Source: Lichenicola sp964658455
GTDB lineage: Bacteria > Pseudomonadota > Alphaproteobacteria > Acetobacterales > Acetobacteraceae
DNA length: 64,000 nt
Reading direction: 5' to 3'
NCBI GenBank assembly: GCA_964658455.1
Contig: CAZZZA010000003.1
Coordinates: 1-64,000, forward strand
In this document: positions 43,820-51,466 of the stretch, in pieces
Numbering within the stretch: the first letter of the stretch is position 1
How the letters are laid out: every line of letters starts with the position of its first letter
Program-made: the position numbers and the translations under genes
The notes under the pieces: model-generated
Seen by the model: only the letters and a program-made list of their open reading frames with translations
Databases searched by the model: none
Told to the model about the DNA's origin: nothing

Positions 43820-44325
43820 GATGCCGTCTCCGGCGCCGGATCGAGGAGCGCATAGCGCCGGCGCAGCCGGTCCCCGGCGGCCGGGCCAGCCGCAGCGCGG
43901 AACGCCGCTGGCGTCATCTGCTTGCCGCTGATCCTGTCGACCAGAACCGGCTCAGCCTTCGTGCCGGTCTCTCGATCGAGCAGCACGAGGCTTTCGCCCT
44001 CCGGGGCGAAATGGCGGTTGCCCCAGGCGATCATCGCCCACAGCACCGGCTGGAAATCACGACCGCGCTCGGTGAGCAGATACTCGTCGCGCGGCGGCCG
44101 GACGCTGTAGCGGCGCCGCTCCAGCAGCCCGGCCTCGACCAGTCCGGCAAGGCGCCGCGTCAGCATGTTGGAGGCGATACCGAGGCTTTTCTCGAACTGG
44201 TCGAACCGGGTGAGCCCGCCCAGCGCATCGCGCAGGATCAGCATGCTCCACCATTCGCCGACCCGGTCGAGGCTCCTGGCGATCGGACATTGCGTCCCGG
44301 CAAGGCTCGTGCGGTGCATGGCCAT
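43816..44325 (-). CDS. HxlR family transcriptional regulator
   Basis: 169 aa winged-helix regulator. Conserved HxlR core: CPIARSLDRVGEWWSMLILRDA, FDQFEKSLGIASNMLTRRL and YLLTERGRDFQPVLWAMIAWGN. HxlR regulators commonly repress an adjacent efflux or redox operon in response to electrophiles or drugs. Start ATG 44325 (or 44319) is chosen because the predicted transcription start falls near 44343; the ATG at 44352 would lie upstream of that start and inside the operator. It is the first gene of the HxlR-HlyD-MFS operon. Confidence 0.9.
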   Translation of the reverse strand: MAMHRTSLAGTQCPIARSLDRVGEWWSMLILRDALGGLTRFDQFEKSLGIASNMLTRRLAGLVEAGLLERRRYSVRPPRDEYLLTERGRDFQPVLWAMIAWGNRHFAPEGESLVLLDRETGTKAEPVLVDRISGKQMTPAAFRAAAGPAAGDRLRRRYALLDPAPETAS

Positions 44326-44333
44326 CCCTGTCA

Positions 44334-44348
44334 CTTGCATAATGCAAG
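44334..44348. promoter_or_regulatory. probable HxlR operator (perfect palindrome)
   Basis: CTTGCAT-A-ATGCAAG, perfect 7-1-7 palindrome overlapping the predicted transcription start of the hxlR operon. A third half-site ATGCAAG (44373-44379) lies 31 bp further, three helical turns, and doubles as the -35 box. The arrangement fits autorepression. Confidence 0.65.
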
Positions 44349-44349
44349 C

Positions 44350-44378
44350 CACATAGGAGGATGGCTTTCACGATGCAA
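44350..44378 (-). promoter_or_regulatory. predicted promoter of HxlR-efflux operon
   Basis: On the minus strand TTGCAT (44378-44373), 17-nt spacer, TATGTG (44355-44350). It ends just before the palindrome at 44334-44348. Confidence 0.55.
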
Positions 44379-44393
44379 GTCTCTTGTGGGCGC

Positions 44394-44573
44394 TCAGTCC
44401 CCCGTCCCCATCCAAGGCGCCGGCGCGGCGGTGCTATGCCCGGACGACTGCAACCGCGGTTCGAGCGCCTCGACCGTGTCGATGGACAGCCGGTCGAGCA
44501 GGCCGCGCTGAAGGTCTACGGTCGCGCGGATAGAACCGATGTCCGGCCTGGCTCCGTCGGCCCGCAACGCATC
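44394..44573 (-). pseudogene. C-terminal remnant of a sugar ABC binding protein
   Basis: The minus-strand codons end in TGA (44396-44394) and read IRATVDLQRGLLDRLSIDT then VEALEPRLQ and APAPWM. This aligns with the last 50 residues of the binding protein at 926-1972 (ITRALLDKLDVNTVEQLEAKLP, AATAAWM). No signal peptide or N-terminal domain precedes it, and the frame further upstream has no family features. It is therefore a degenerate 3' end. It lies 10-20 nt from the HxlR promoter. Confidence 0.6.
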
Positions 44574-44634
44574 GCCGGGCGGGAGCGATTTTCGTTCCGG
44601 ATGCAAAACTCTCTTTGGCCGATCGCCCTGGCCG

Positions 44635-44666
44635 CAAGGTCGTGACAGCAGGATCGGGTCATGCGC
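44635..44666. repeat. 32-bp direct repeat, copy 1
   Basis: CAAGGTCGTGACAGCAGG followed by ATCGGGTCATGCGC. Copy 2 at 48429-48460 differs at two positions only (30/32). The two copies are in the same orientation and bracket 3.8 kb with a recombinase remnant and two AT-richer genes. Confidence 0.8.
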
Positions 44667-44726
44667 GCAGAGGCCTCTCAGGCCTCGAACTCCGAGGAAC
44701 GTCGGTAATGTCTGCCAAAACCATGC

Positions 44727-45321
44727 GTGCGCCTGCTCCCGAAGCTCAGCGTCGACGAGAGCGCGCAGAACCTCAACGTCTCGAGCAAGACCGTGCGCTG
44801 CCTGATCACCCGCGGCGAGATCGAGCGTTTGGTGGATGCGCTGGTCAACGGCACGCCGGCGGCTGCGGTCAACGCCCGGCTGCAGCGCTCCGAGGAGCCG
44901 CCGCCTGCAGCTCGAGGCCGAGCTGGCGGCAGCGGTGCCAGTCGCTCCGCGCCTGCACCCGGCCCTGCCGGAGCTGTATCGGGCCAAAGTCGCCGACCTG
45001 GTCACGGCACTCGACGGTGACGACGCCACCGCGGCCCGAGAGCAGGTGCGCAGCCTGATCGAGCACATCACCCTGCACCCGGAGGGCGACGGCTACCGTG
45101 TCGAGGTGCGCGGCGAGCTCTCGTCGATTTTGGCGATGGCGGGCGGTGCGCACGACAAAGCCGCCTACGTCTCCGCAGCGGCTTTGAGTATGCAAGTTAA
45201 GCTGGTTGCGGGGACTCGAAACCGCCTTGATTTGCTGCTTGTTGGCTGCGTCGACTCAAGCCTGGCGGCCCACGAAGTCACGCATCAGGTGTGCCGAATG
45301 GCCTCCTGGGCACAAGCTTAG
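44727..45321 (+). pseudogene. serine recombinase C-terminal remnant, frameshifted
   Basis: Two overlapping plus-strand frames together resemble the C-terminal part of large serine recombinases/resolvases. The first frame reads EIERLVDALVNGTPAAAVNARL. After a shift near 44895-44905, the second reads LQLEAELAAAVPVAPRLHP, then LPELYRAKVADLV, REQVRSLIEHITLHPEG and ends in TAG at 45321. The catalytic Ser domain is absent. The first frame is preceded by KLSVDESAQNLNVSSKTVRC, which looks like an excisionase-type helix-turn-helix, possibly joined by an internal deletion. The 110 nt up to 45431 contain only a weak inverted repeat (45370-45376/45392-45398). Confidence 0.65.
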
Positions 45322-45431
45322 CATCAGCAGCCAATGTCCTCTGCATGCGCTCTAGCAGCGTCGTTGTTCGTTGATGGCATCAGTGACACATCATCAACCG
45401 ACGAAACGATGTCCGTCAGTACTGGATCCTA

Positions 45432-46760
45432 TCAAACCGACGACTTGACGTTATCTCGCCGATGCATTTGCGGCAACGATTGCTGGGCGGAGACGCTGGC
45501 CAGCAGGCGGACAGCTCCGCCCTTACCCAAGACCTTGCCATAGGCCGGGTTGTGGCGAAGCCAGCCCTCCAACCGGGAAAGGAGGCTGCGCTTCGTCCAT
45601 GGACGCTCCAGCAATTCCGCCACTAGCCCCGGCTCATTGGAAGGCACATCGATCCATGTTCGGTTTTTCTCCAGCCAGTCGGCATCGAACCACAGTGCCT
45701 GCGGAAACAGCGCGATGACACGATCCATCTCAGCCTGGGTCGCGGGTTCTAGAGGCGTTTGGCCCATGGCAGCGAGCAACATCGAGACGAGATCACTGCC
45801 AGACCACACCAGATGCCCAAGCTGCGTCGCGCGGGGGTTCATCTCGATGAGGTAGTGGAGCCCCGTTGCGCCCTCGATCATGAAGTCGAGCCCGAAGAAC
45901 CCCGAGGCACCGATAAGCCGCGCCACGACCCCAGCCATCACCTCCATCTCTGGACAGTCAACGATCTTGATCACCGTGGCGGCACCGACATCGTTCTGAG
46001 CCTTCAGCACGTCCACGCTCAGGGTGCCGAGAACCCTGCCCTTCCAGGCGGCGGCCATGATATTCGCGCGCCGGCCGTCGATGAAGGCCTGAACCGTCAC
46101 CCTCCGGCGCTCCCGGCGAAGGAACTGCGCGAACGGGAAGGGGTCGCGATCGATCAACAGGAGACGCAGCGCGTGACTGAACGTGAGAGGCTGCGACATC
46201 CTGACGAAGGCGGCCTCGGCCGCCTCCAGCGTCTCGACGATTGCCACGCCGGAGCCGCCCCAACTGCCTTCCGACTTAATGACGCAGCGACCGGGGAATG
46301 CCTCGAACCAGGAAACCAGATCATCCGCGGAATCGATCGACCGGCCGACGGGTACGCGCCCGCCAACTGCCTGCACGGCCTGGAGAAGATGATTGCGAGT
46401 GCCGCTGAGTGTAAAGCCCTCCGGAGCGCCAAGCGACCGCTCGATCAAGGTCCGCATAAGTCCGCCGCCGAGGTCATCCGACGCCGTTGACGCATGGAGC
46501 GCGTGCAGATGCCGGACCGCTCGATCGTCAGTGGGGACGACAATGTCCGGAGCCTCCGCCTTGATGGCGTGCGTCAAGGCGTCCAGCGGAGAGAGGGCCG
46601 AGTAAGCGTGGATCGCAACGATGCCCGAAAGGACCCGAACCGGATTGCCGCGGGGGCAGATAGCTGACACGGCTGCCCCATGGTCGCGGAAGGCCAGCGC
46701 CAAACGGGCCGCCGAGGGCCACCAGGTCGTCGTCACAACGAGGATCTTCTGCTGTTTCAT
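45432..46760 (-). CDS. ATP-grasp domain protein (carboxylate-amine/thiol ligase-like)
   Basis: 442 aa. N-terminal Rossmann-like part (ILVVTTTWWPSAARLALAF). Central ATP-grasp fold with FPGRCVIKSEGSWGGSGVAIV (about residues 156-176; nucleotide-binding Lys and Gly-rich loop) and the Mg/ATP end IEMNPRATQLGHLVWSGSDL, where Glu and Asn coordinate metal. Such enzymes ligate a carboxylate to an amine or thiol via an acyl-phosphate. The C-terminal ~90 residues (from about 350) are not recognised. It is divergent from the FAD oxidoreductase across an AT-rich promoter gap; the two may act in one small biosynthetic route. Confidence 0.82.
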   Translation of the reverse strand: MKQQKILVVTTTWWPSAARLALAFRDHGAAVSAICPRGNPVRVLSGIVAIHAYSALSPLDALTHAIKAEAPDIVVPTDDRAVRHLHALHASTASDDLGGGLMRTLIERSLGAPEGFTLSGTRNHLLQAVQAVGGRVPVGRSIDSADDLVSWFEAFPGRCVIKSEGSWGGSGVAIVETLEAAEAAFVRMSQPLTFSHALRLLLIDRDPFPFAQFLRRERRRVTVQAFIDGRRANIMAAAWKGRVLGTLSVDVLKAQNDVGAATVIKIVDCPEMEVMAGVVARLIGASGFFGLDFMIEGATGLHYLIEMNPRATQLGHLVWSGSDLVSMLLAAMGQTPLEPATQAEMDRVIALFPQALWFDADWLEKNRTWIDVPSNEPGLVAELLERPWTKRSLLSRLEGWLRHNPAYGKVLGKGGAVRLLASVSAQQSLPQMHRRDNVKSSV

Positions 46761-46837
46761 ATGCAGACCACGCTAATTCAGGCGTCTTACTATATGCCAT
46801 TCAAGTCGGTCGAGTTTGTTATGCATGCCTTTCCGTC

Positions 46838-46856
46838 TAACGTAAAAACTACGTTA
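46838..46856. promoter_or_regulatory. inverted repeat in AT-rich divergent promoter
   Basis: TAACGTA-AAAAC-TACGTTA, perfect 7-bp arms, in the 170-nt gap between the ATP-grasp and FAD genes. The gap is much more AT-rich than the window average. It could be an operator for both genes; no -35/-10 pair was assigned. Confidence 0.45.
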
Positions 46857-46930
46857 ATTAATTATGGGCTTGATAATCTTTGGAAATAGGGTCTCTTCAT
46901 CGGAGGGGTCGGATCAACGGAGCTTTTACA

Positions 46931-48232
46931 TTGCGGGAATGCGATGTTTCACGCGAGACCGACATCGCCATCATCGGCGCAGGTCCCTACGGCTTGTCGA
47001 TCGCGGCTCATCTGTCGTCCAGTGGAGCGGATTTCAGGATCTTCGGCAGGCCGATGGAAGTATGGCGCGAGGGCATGCCCCACGGCATGTATCTGAAGTC
47101 GGAGGGTTTTGCATGCAGCCTGTTTGACCCTCGAAACGAGCTGACGTTAGAGAAGTATTGTAGGTCCAGGGGCCTTGCTTATGCCCATGTCGGCCGGCCG
47201 GTGTCGCGGGAGCTGTTCTGCGAGTATGGCCTTGCGTTCCAGGAACGCTTCGCGCCGAACCTGGAGACGACCATGGTGAGCCGCGTCCATCCTTACGGGC
47301 GGAATTTCCTGCTCCATCTGGAGACCGGGGAGGTCGTCCAAGCCCGTCACGTGATCGTCGCGGTCGGGATCAGCCATTACGCCCATGTCCCGATGGAACT
47401 ATTGGGACTTCCAGGCCATGTCCTGCGCCACAGCTTGCAGCAGCAGGATTTGCGTAGCTATGCTGGCCGGAAGGTGGCCGTCATCGGCGCGGGGTCATCC
47501 GCGGTCGATATGGCGGGGCTTCTCCATCAGGCCGGGGCGAGCACGCAATTGCTGACCCGTCGCGCGAAGATATGGTTCCATCATCCGCCAGAGAAGCTAC
47601 GCGGCGTGAGGCGGCTGACCTCAGGAATCACTCGACCACGTTCCGGGCTGGGACTCGGCTGGCGGTCGCGCATCGCCTGCGACATGCCGATCGTGTTCCA
47701 CTACATGCCTTCCCGTTTCAGGATGGCAATAACGCGAGGCCACCTGGGTCCGTCGGCGGGTTGGATGGCCCGCGACCTCGTGGACGGCAAGGTCGACGTC
47801 CGCCTCGAGATGACATTGCAGGACGCGATGATCCGGGACGGCCGCCCGCTCCTGATATTCAAGAAGAAGGATGGGGCGGTCGAGCAGGTTGAAGTGGACG
47901 AGGTCGTCGCGGGTACGGGCTACAAGGTGGACGTCGAGAAGCTGACCTTCCTTGACACGGCGATCAGGCGGGGGATCAGACGGGAACGGAACACGCCGAT
48001 CCTTAGCCGGAACTTCGAGTCATCTTGTCGTGGGCTCTATTTCGTTGGCGTGTCGGCTGCAAACAGCTTCGGCCCGCTGCTGCGCTTCGCCTGGGGTGCA
48101 CGGTTCACGGCGCGGCGCCTGACGAAACATCTGAACAGACGCAAGCGACTGGAACAAATGGCAAACGCTTGGCTGCCGTTCCGATCCGCGGATAGGAACG
48201 ACCGGCCGGCCTCATGGAGCAGGGTCCGGTAG
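46931..48232 (+). CDS. FAD/NAD(P)-binding oxidoreductase (monooxygenase-like)
   Basis: 433 aa from TTG 46931, which has CGGAG eight nt upstream; the frame is open from TTG 46880, so the start is uncertain. Two dinucleotide motifs are visible: DIAIIGAGPYGLSIAAHL near the N-terminus (FAD) and KVAVIGAGSSAVDMAGLL near the middle (NADPH). VVAGTGYKVDVEKL is the ATG-like motif of flavin monooxygenases and N-hydroxylases. The substrate is unknown. It may act on a product of the divergent ATP-grasp ligase. Codon use is less GC-biased than in the flanking operons. Confidence 0.82.
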   Translation: MRECDVSRETDIAIIGAGPYGLSIAAHLSSSGADFRIFGRPMEVWREGMPHGMYLKSEGFACSLFDPRNELTLEKYCRSRGLAYAHVGRPVSRELFCEYGLAFQERFAPNLETTMVSRVHPYGRNFLLHLETGEVVQARHVIVAVGISHYAHVPMELLGLPGHVLRHSLQQQDLRSYAGRKVAVIGAGSSAVDMAGLLHQAGASTQLLTRRAKIWFHHPPEKLRGVRRLTSGITRPRSGLGLGWRSRIACDMPIVFHYMPSRFRMAITRGHLGPSAGWMARDLVDGKVDVRLEMTLQDAMIRDGRPLLIFKKKDGAVEQVEVDEVVAGTGYKVDVEKLTFLDTAIRRGIRRERNTPILSRNFESSCRGLYFVGVSAANSFGPLLRFAWGARFTARRLTKHLNRRKRLEQMANAWLPFRSADRNDRPASWSRVR

Positions 48233-48558
48233 CAGTCTGGCACTGGTGGCAACTCCGCTGAAGCTCGGCGGTCGCGCGGAGACCACGGAGACCGCACATC
48301 GCTTTACCGGATGAACGCAGACGCTCGGTCCGATTCTTTTCCCGGGACCAGGGATACGCGGAGCGGCGGTCGGCGGACGCTAGCCTGCCATCGCAACCGG
48401 TCGTGGAAGGGAATTTCGCTTCAGGCGCCAAGGTCGTGACAGCAGGGTCAGGTCATGCGCTCGAGTGATAGCCCTGCTGCTGGTGTCACGCCCCACGATC
48501 GCGGTCTGCGGCATTGCCAGCGGCAAACATCGCACTCGGCTCATGGTGCAGCGAGGCT
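48233..48558. other. intergenic stretch carrying direct repeat copy 2
   Basis: 326 nt between the FAD oxidoreductase and the convergent oxygenase. Apart from the repeat copy at 48429-48460 I see no gene, RNA or clear terminator; short open frames here lack family features. Confidence 0.5.
48429..48460. repeat. 32-bp direct repeat, copy 2
   Basis: CAAGGTCGTGACAGCAGG followed by GTCAGGTCATGCGC; same orientation as copy 1 at 44635-44666 with two substitutions. Confidence 0.8.
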
Positions 48559-49470
48559 CTATCGCGGATCCCCGGGGCGCAGGGCTCTGGTCGCGACCGG
48601 CAGCAACCGCGCACGGACCAGTCTGGCGACGGGAAACAGGATCGGCGGCAATAGCTGACGGGAGACGATTTCCGTCTGCTGCATCAGGGACTGACCCTGA
48701 CGGCGGAAATAGGTCGTCGGCAGACTCTCACCAAGGGACGGCGTGCGCGTGCCATTGGTGTAGTAATAAGAAACTAAGGCACGCCGTCCGGCCAGTCGAC
48801 TAACCGGCGCACCGTGGCCGTGCAGCGCATCGGCTGATTGCGCGAAGATCACCGTCCTGCCAAAGCTGGGCAAAAGCGTCTTCGCGCAGGCCAGCGGATC
48901 CCTCCGCCAGAATTCAAGTGCGCCGCCATCTTGCAACGTCCAGCCGTGATTAAGGTAGGTGATCACCGCCAGGCGGTTTTCCAGCCGGGTTCTCGGATGC
49001 CGGGGAAAATCGGCATGTAACTCGAAATAGCCGCCAGCGCCGACCTCGTGCATCCCGCCGCCGTACAACGCCGGGTCGGGAATAAGGTCGGCGATCCCTG
49101 ACACCGACGACAAAAATCGGATGAATGGTCCGGAATTCACGTAATCGAAGTAGGCCTGTGCCGCCGGGGGCAAGGGGGCGTCGTGCCTTGTTCGGCGCTT
49201 CGATTGCAACGGACCGTCTTGGGTGTGCCAGCCCTGGGCAGCGACAAGCGCGTACGATTCTAAGACGGCCTCCAAAGCCCCGGCGTCGAGAAGTCCGTCG
49301 ATCACCACGTGCGGGAACGGCACCGCCGCTTGGAACCGGTTGGCTAGCATGACGAGAGTGTCTGCTACGAGCGCACCAGGCCCTTCAGACGCTTCGCCGG
49401 ACAATGAGAGGTCGGCCGCTCCGGTTTCGCTCGACAGAACGGACGCCCTGTCCTCGACGAGAGGATCCAT
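48559..49470 (-). CDS. 2-oxoglutarate/Fe(II)-dependent oxygenase (prolyl-4-hydroxylase-like)
   Basis: 303 aa with the double-stranded beta-helix iron site: His and Asp in ELHADFP (about residues 152-158), distal His in ALHGHGAP (about 214-221), and the 2OG-binding Arg in RRALVSYYY. N-terminal PFPHVVIDGLLDAGAL is typical of 2OG-FeII_Oxy_3 proteins, often near polysaccharide loci, where they hydroxylate small molecules or glycan precursors. The start is ATG 49470. The target is unknown. It lies between the putative acquired segment and the exopolysaccharide operon. Confidence 0.88.
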   Translation of the reverse strand: MDPLVEDRASVLSSETGAADLSLSGEASEGPGALVADTLVMLANRFQAAVPFPHVVIDGLLDAGALEAVLESYALVAAQGWHTQDGPLQSKRRTRHDAPLPPAAQAYFDYVNSGPFIRFLSSVSGIADLIPDPALYGGGMHEVGAGGYFELHADFPRHPRTRLENRLAVITYLNHGWTLQDGGALEFWRRDPLACAKTLLPSFGRTVIFAQSADALHGHGAPVSRLAGRRALVSYYYTNGTRTPSLGESLPTTYFRRQGQSLMQQTEIVSRQLLPPILFPVARLVRARLLPVATRALRPGDPR

Positions 49471-49969
49471 ATCTACGATACTCGAACGCTAATTGAGGCC
49501 ACTAACAGCCTTACTGTACAGCTTTTAACGAAAAAATAACGAGTTGTCGAGCATTATGATGTTCTACTTGTCCGCCAGAGTAGTCATCAAAACGCCAAGC
49601 GTTACTTGATAAACGTACGCTGCTTGGAAACGTCAATGGATCGGTAACGCGAGTTTTGTGCACTTAGAGACTTGCGGTTGTCTCTTTCTCTGGAATACAA
49701 CCTCGACATGAGAAAGATCGCCGGCTAGGTGCGTCACATATTCATGGAAGATTGAATATCCCACCGTTCTTGCAGATGTTGTGGTGCAAAAAAGTTTGAC
49801 CACGACACGCACGAAAAGTTAGCTTCAACGTGCGTGCCTTGGATAGACCTCGCTTTTTCAGAAGGACTTACTGGTGCGAAATCTTCACTTCTCGCTCGGC
49901 GTCTTTGTGGCGCCTGTCTTGGACGCGTGTGCCTAAGGGCCATGCCTCCGCCCGGAAACAGATTTTCGC
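49471..49969. promoter_or_regulatory. long AT-rich upstream region of exopolysaccharide operon
   Basis: About 500 nt without a supportable gene. It holds a TTGACC (49796-49801) with TAGCTT 18 nt downstream as a weak promoter candidate. An 8-bp inverted repeat CACGCACG (49806-49813) / CGTGCGTG (49829-49836) overlaps that candidate. A small hairpin AGAGAC (49666-49671) / GTCTCT (49680-49685) lies upstream. The length and composition suggest complex regulation of the gum-like operon or an acquired junction. Confidence 0.4.
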
Positions 49970-51466
49970 ATGACGCAAGAGGCAACCCATCGCGAGGACG
50001 GGATCGGTGTGGCGGGTAGCGTTCGGTCCGGCGCCACGGTGCCCCCGGCCGAGAGCATCACAGCCTATTCCCACGCCAATCCGATCGTCTCGCGACTGGT
50101 AAGGTTCGCCGACGCGGCGGCTTTCGTTCTGGTGACCTGCCTTGCAGTGTTCCTGATCAGCCAGGCAACAGAACGGCTAAGATCGGAATCGTTGGAGGTC
50201 GCCGGCGCGGTCGGCGTACTTATCTTCTTGCTGTTTCCGAAGAACCAGGCGCTCCTGTCATATCCGGGCGTGACACTGCCGGGTCGGCAGATGCGCTACC
50301 TCGCCCCGCCATTGGCGATGGCGCTCGGCGTAGAATTTCTGATCCTTTGGGGTCTCGGTTGGCGTAGCGAACCCGCTATCGCCGCTGGACTCCCGATCGG
50401 CGCAGGGCCGGTCGTGGCGATCTCGACGATAAGGGCGTTGGGGATGGCGATCCTGGCGCGTCCAGCGATCCAGGGGCGTCTCGCCAGGCGGATCGCGATC
50501 GTCGGCTACGGAACCGAGGCATCCCGGATCGCTGCCCTGTTCAGACGCCAGGGCAGCAACAGCTTCAATCTAGTCGGCGTGTTCGACGACGGCGCACGCA
50601 AGCCCAATGAACCACCGGTCGACGGCTCGATGACCGACCTGGTCGCGCTTAGCCGTGAACATCGGCTTCACAGCGTCATCATTGTTCTGCCTGCCTCGGA
50701 AGGCCATGAGCGCCAAGTATCGCGCCTAGCTTGGCGGATGCGCAGCATCCTGGCCGATGTCTACATCATGCCATACTTGGTGCACGGGCCGGACATGATG
50801 CTCCCTGCCGAGACGCTGGGGCCGCTGACCCTCATGGTGCTGCAGCGTCGGCCGCTGACCGAATGGCAACTGTTCGCCAAATCCACGCTCGACTTGGTAG
50901 CGGCTACATTGGCAGTGCTATTCTTGCTACCGTTACTGCTTTTTGTTGCCGCAGCGATCAGGCTCGATTCCCCCGGGCCAGTCCTGTTCCGCCAGCCGCG
51001 CCAGGGATTCAATAATCGCCCGTTCACGGTCTTCAAGTTTCGGTCGATGTATATAGACCAGACCGACCTCGAGGCGGCGCGACAGACTTCGCGCGGCGAT
51101 CCGCGTGTCACCCGCGTTGGCAAATGGCTCCGCCGGCTCAGCATCGACGAGTTGCCGCAGCTCCTGAACGTGCTGCGTGGCGATATGTCCCTGGTCGGCC
51201 CCAGGCCGCACGCACCGCATACTAGGGCCGGCGGCAAGCTACTGGACGATGCGCTAGCGGAGTACGTAATCCGGCATCAAGTCAAGCCCGGCATTACTGG
51301 GTGGGCGCAGGTGAATGGCGCGCGCGGTGAACTGGTTACTACCGATGACCTTCAGCGGCGCGTCCGCTACGATCTGGACTATATCCGTCGCTGGTCGATG
51401 TGGTTTGACGTCAAGATCATCTGGCTGACCATCATTCGCGAGATCGTGAGCCCCCATGCCTTCTGA
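49970..51466 (+). CDS. gumD: undecaprenyl-phosphate glucose phosphotransferase (GumD/WcaJ family)
   Basis: Initiates the repeat unit by transferring glucose-1-phosphate from UDP-glucose to undecaprenyl phosphate at the inner membrane. 498 aa: several N-terminal helices (about 45-145), a nucleotide-binding-like middle (IAIVGYGTEASRIAALF), then a membrane helix and the catalytic polyprenyl-P transferase domain with KFRSMYIDQTD, RVTRVGKWLRRLSIDELPQL, NVLRGDMSLVGPRPHAPHT and PGITGWAQVNG. Called glucose-specific by family resemblance and the gum-like gene context. First gene of the operon; overlaps the next by 11 nt. In acetan producers this role is AceA. Confidence 0.9.
   Translation: MTQEATHREDGIGVAGSVRSGATVPPAESITAYSHANPIVSRLVRFADAAAFVLVTCLAVFLISQATERLRSESLEVAGAVGVLIFLLFPKNQALLSYPGVTLPGRQMRYLAPPLAMALGVEFLILWGLGWRSEPAIAAGLPIGAGPVVAISTIRALGMAILARPAIQGRLARRIAIVGYGTEASRIAALFRRQGSNSFNLVGVFDDGARKPNEPPVDGSMTDLVALSREHRLHSVIIVLPASEGHERQVSRLAWRMRSILADVYIMPYLVHGPDMMLPAETLGPLTLMVLQRRPLTEWQLFAKSTLDLVAATLAVLFLLPLLLFVAAAIRLDSPGPVLFRQPRQGFNNRPFTVFKFRSMYIDQTDLEAARQTSRGDPRVTRVGKWLRRLSIDELPQLLNVLRGDMSLVGPRPHAPHTRAGGKLLDDALAEYVIRHQVKPGITGWAQVNGARGELVTTDDLQRRVRYDLDYIRRWSMWFDVKIIWLTIIREIVSPHAF

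Noticed and set aside
44602..44619. Shared AAAACTCTCTTTG string at 44602-44619 and 60214-60232
   Set aside because: A 13-bp match is expected by chance many times within 64 kb; no flanking similarity.
44394..45071. 225-codon minus-strand frame as an intact gene
   Set aside because: Only the last ~60 codons resemble a protein family (binding-protein tail); the rest runs antisense to the recombinase remnant, so only a fragment is called.
46880..46930. TTG 46880 as start of the FAD oxidoreductase
   Set aside because: It adds 17 unlike residues with no ribosome-binding site; TTG 46931 has CGGAG at good distance. Not fully excluded.
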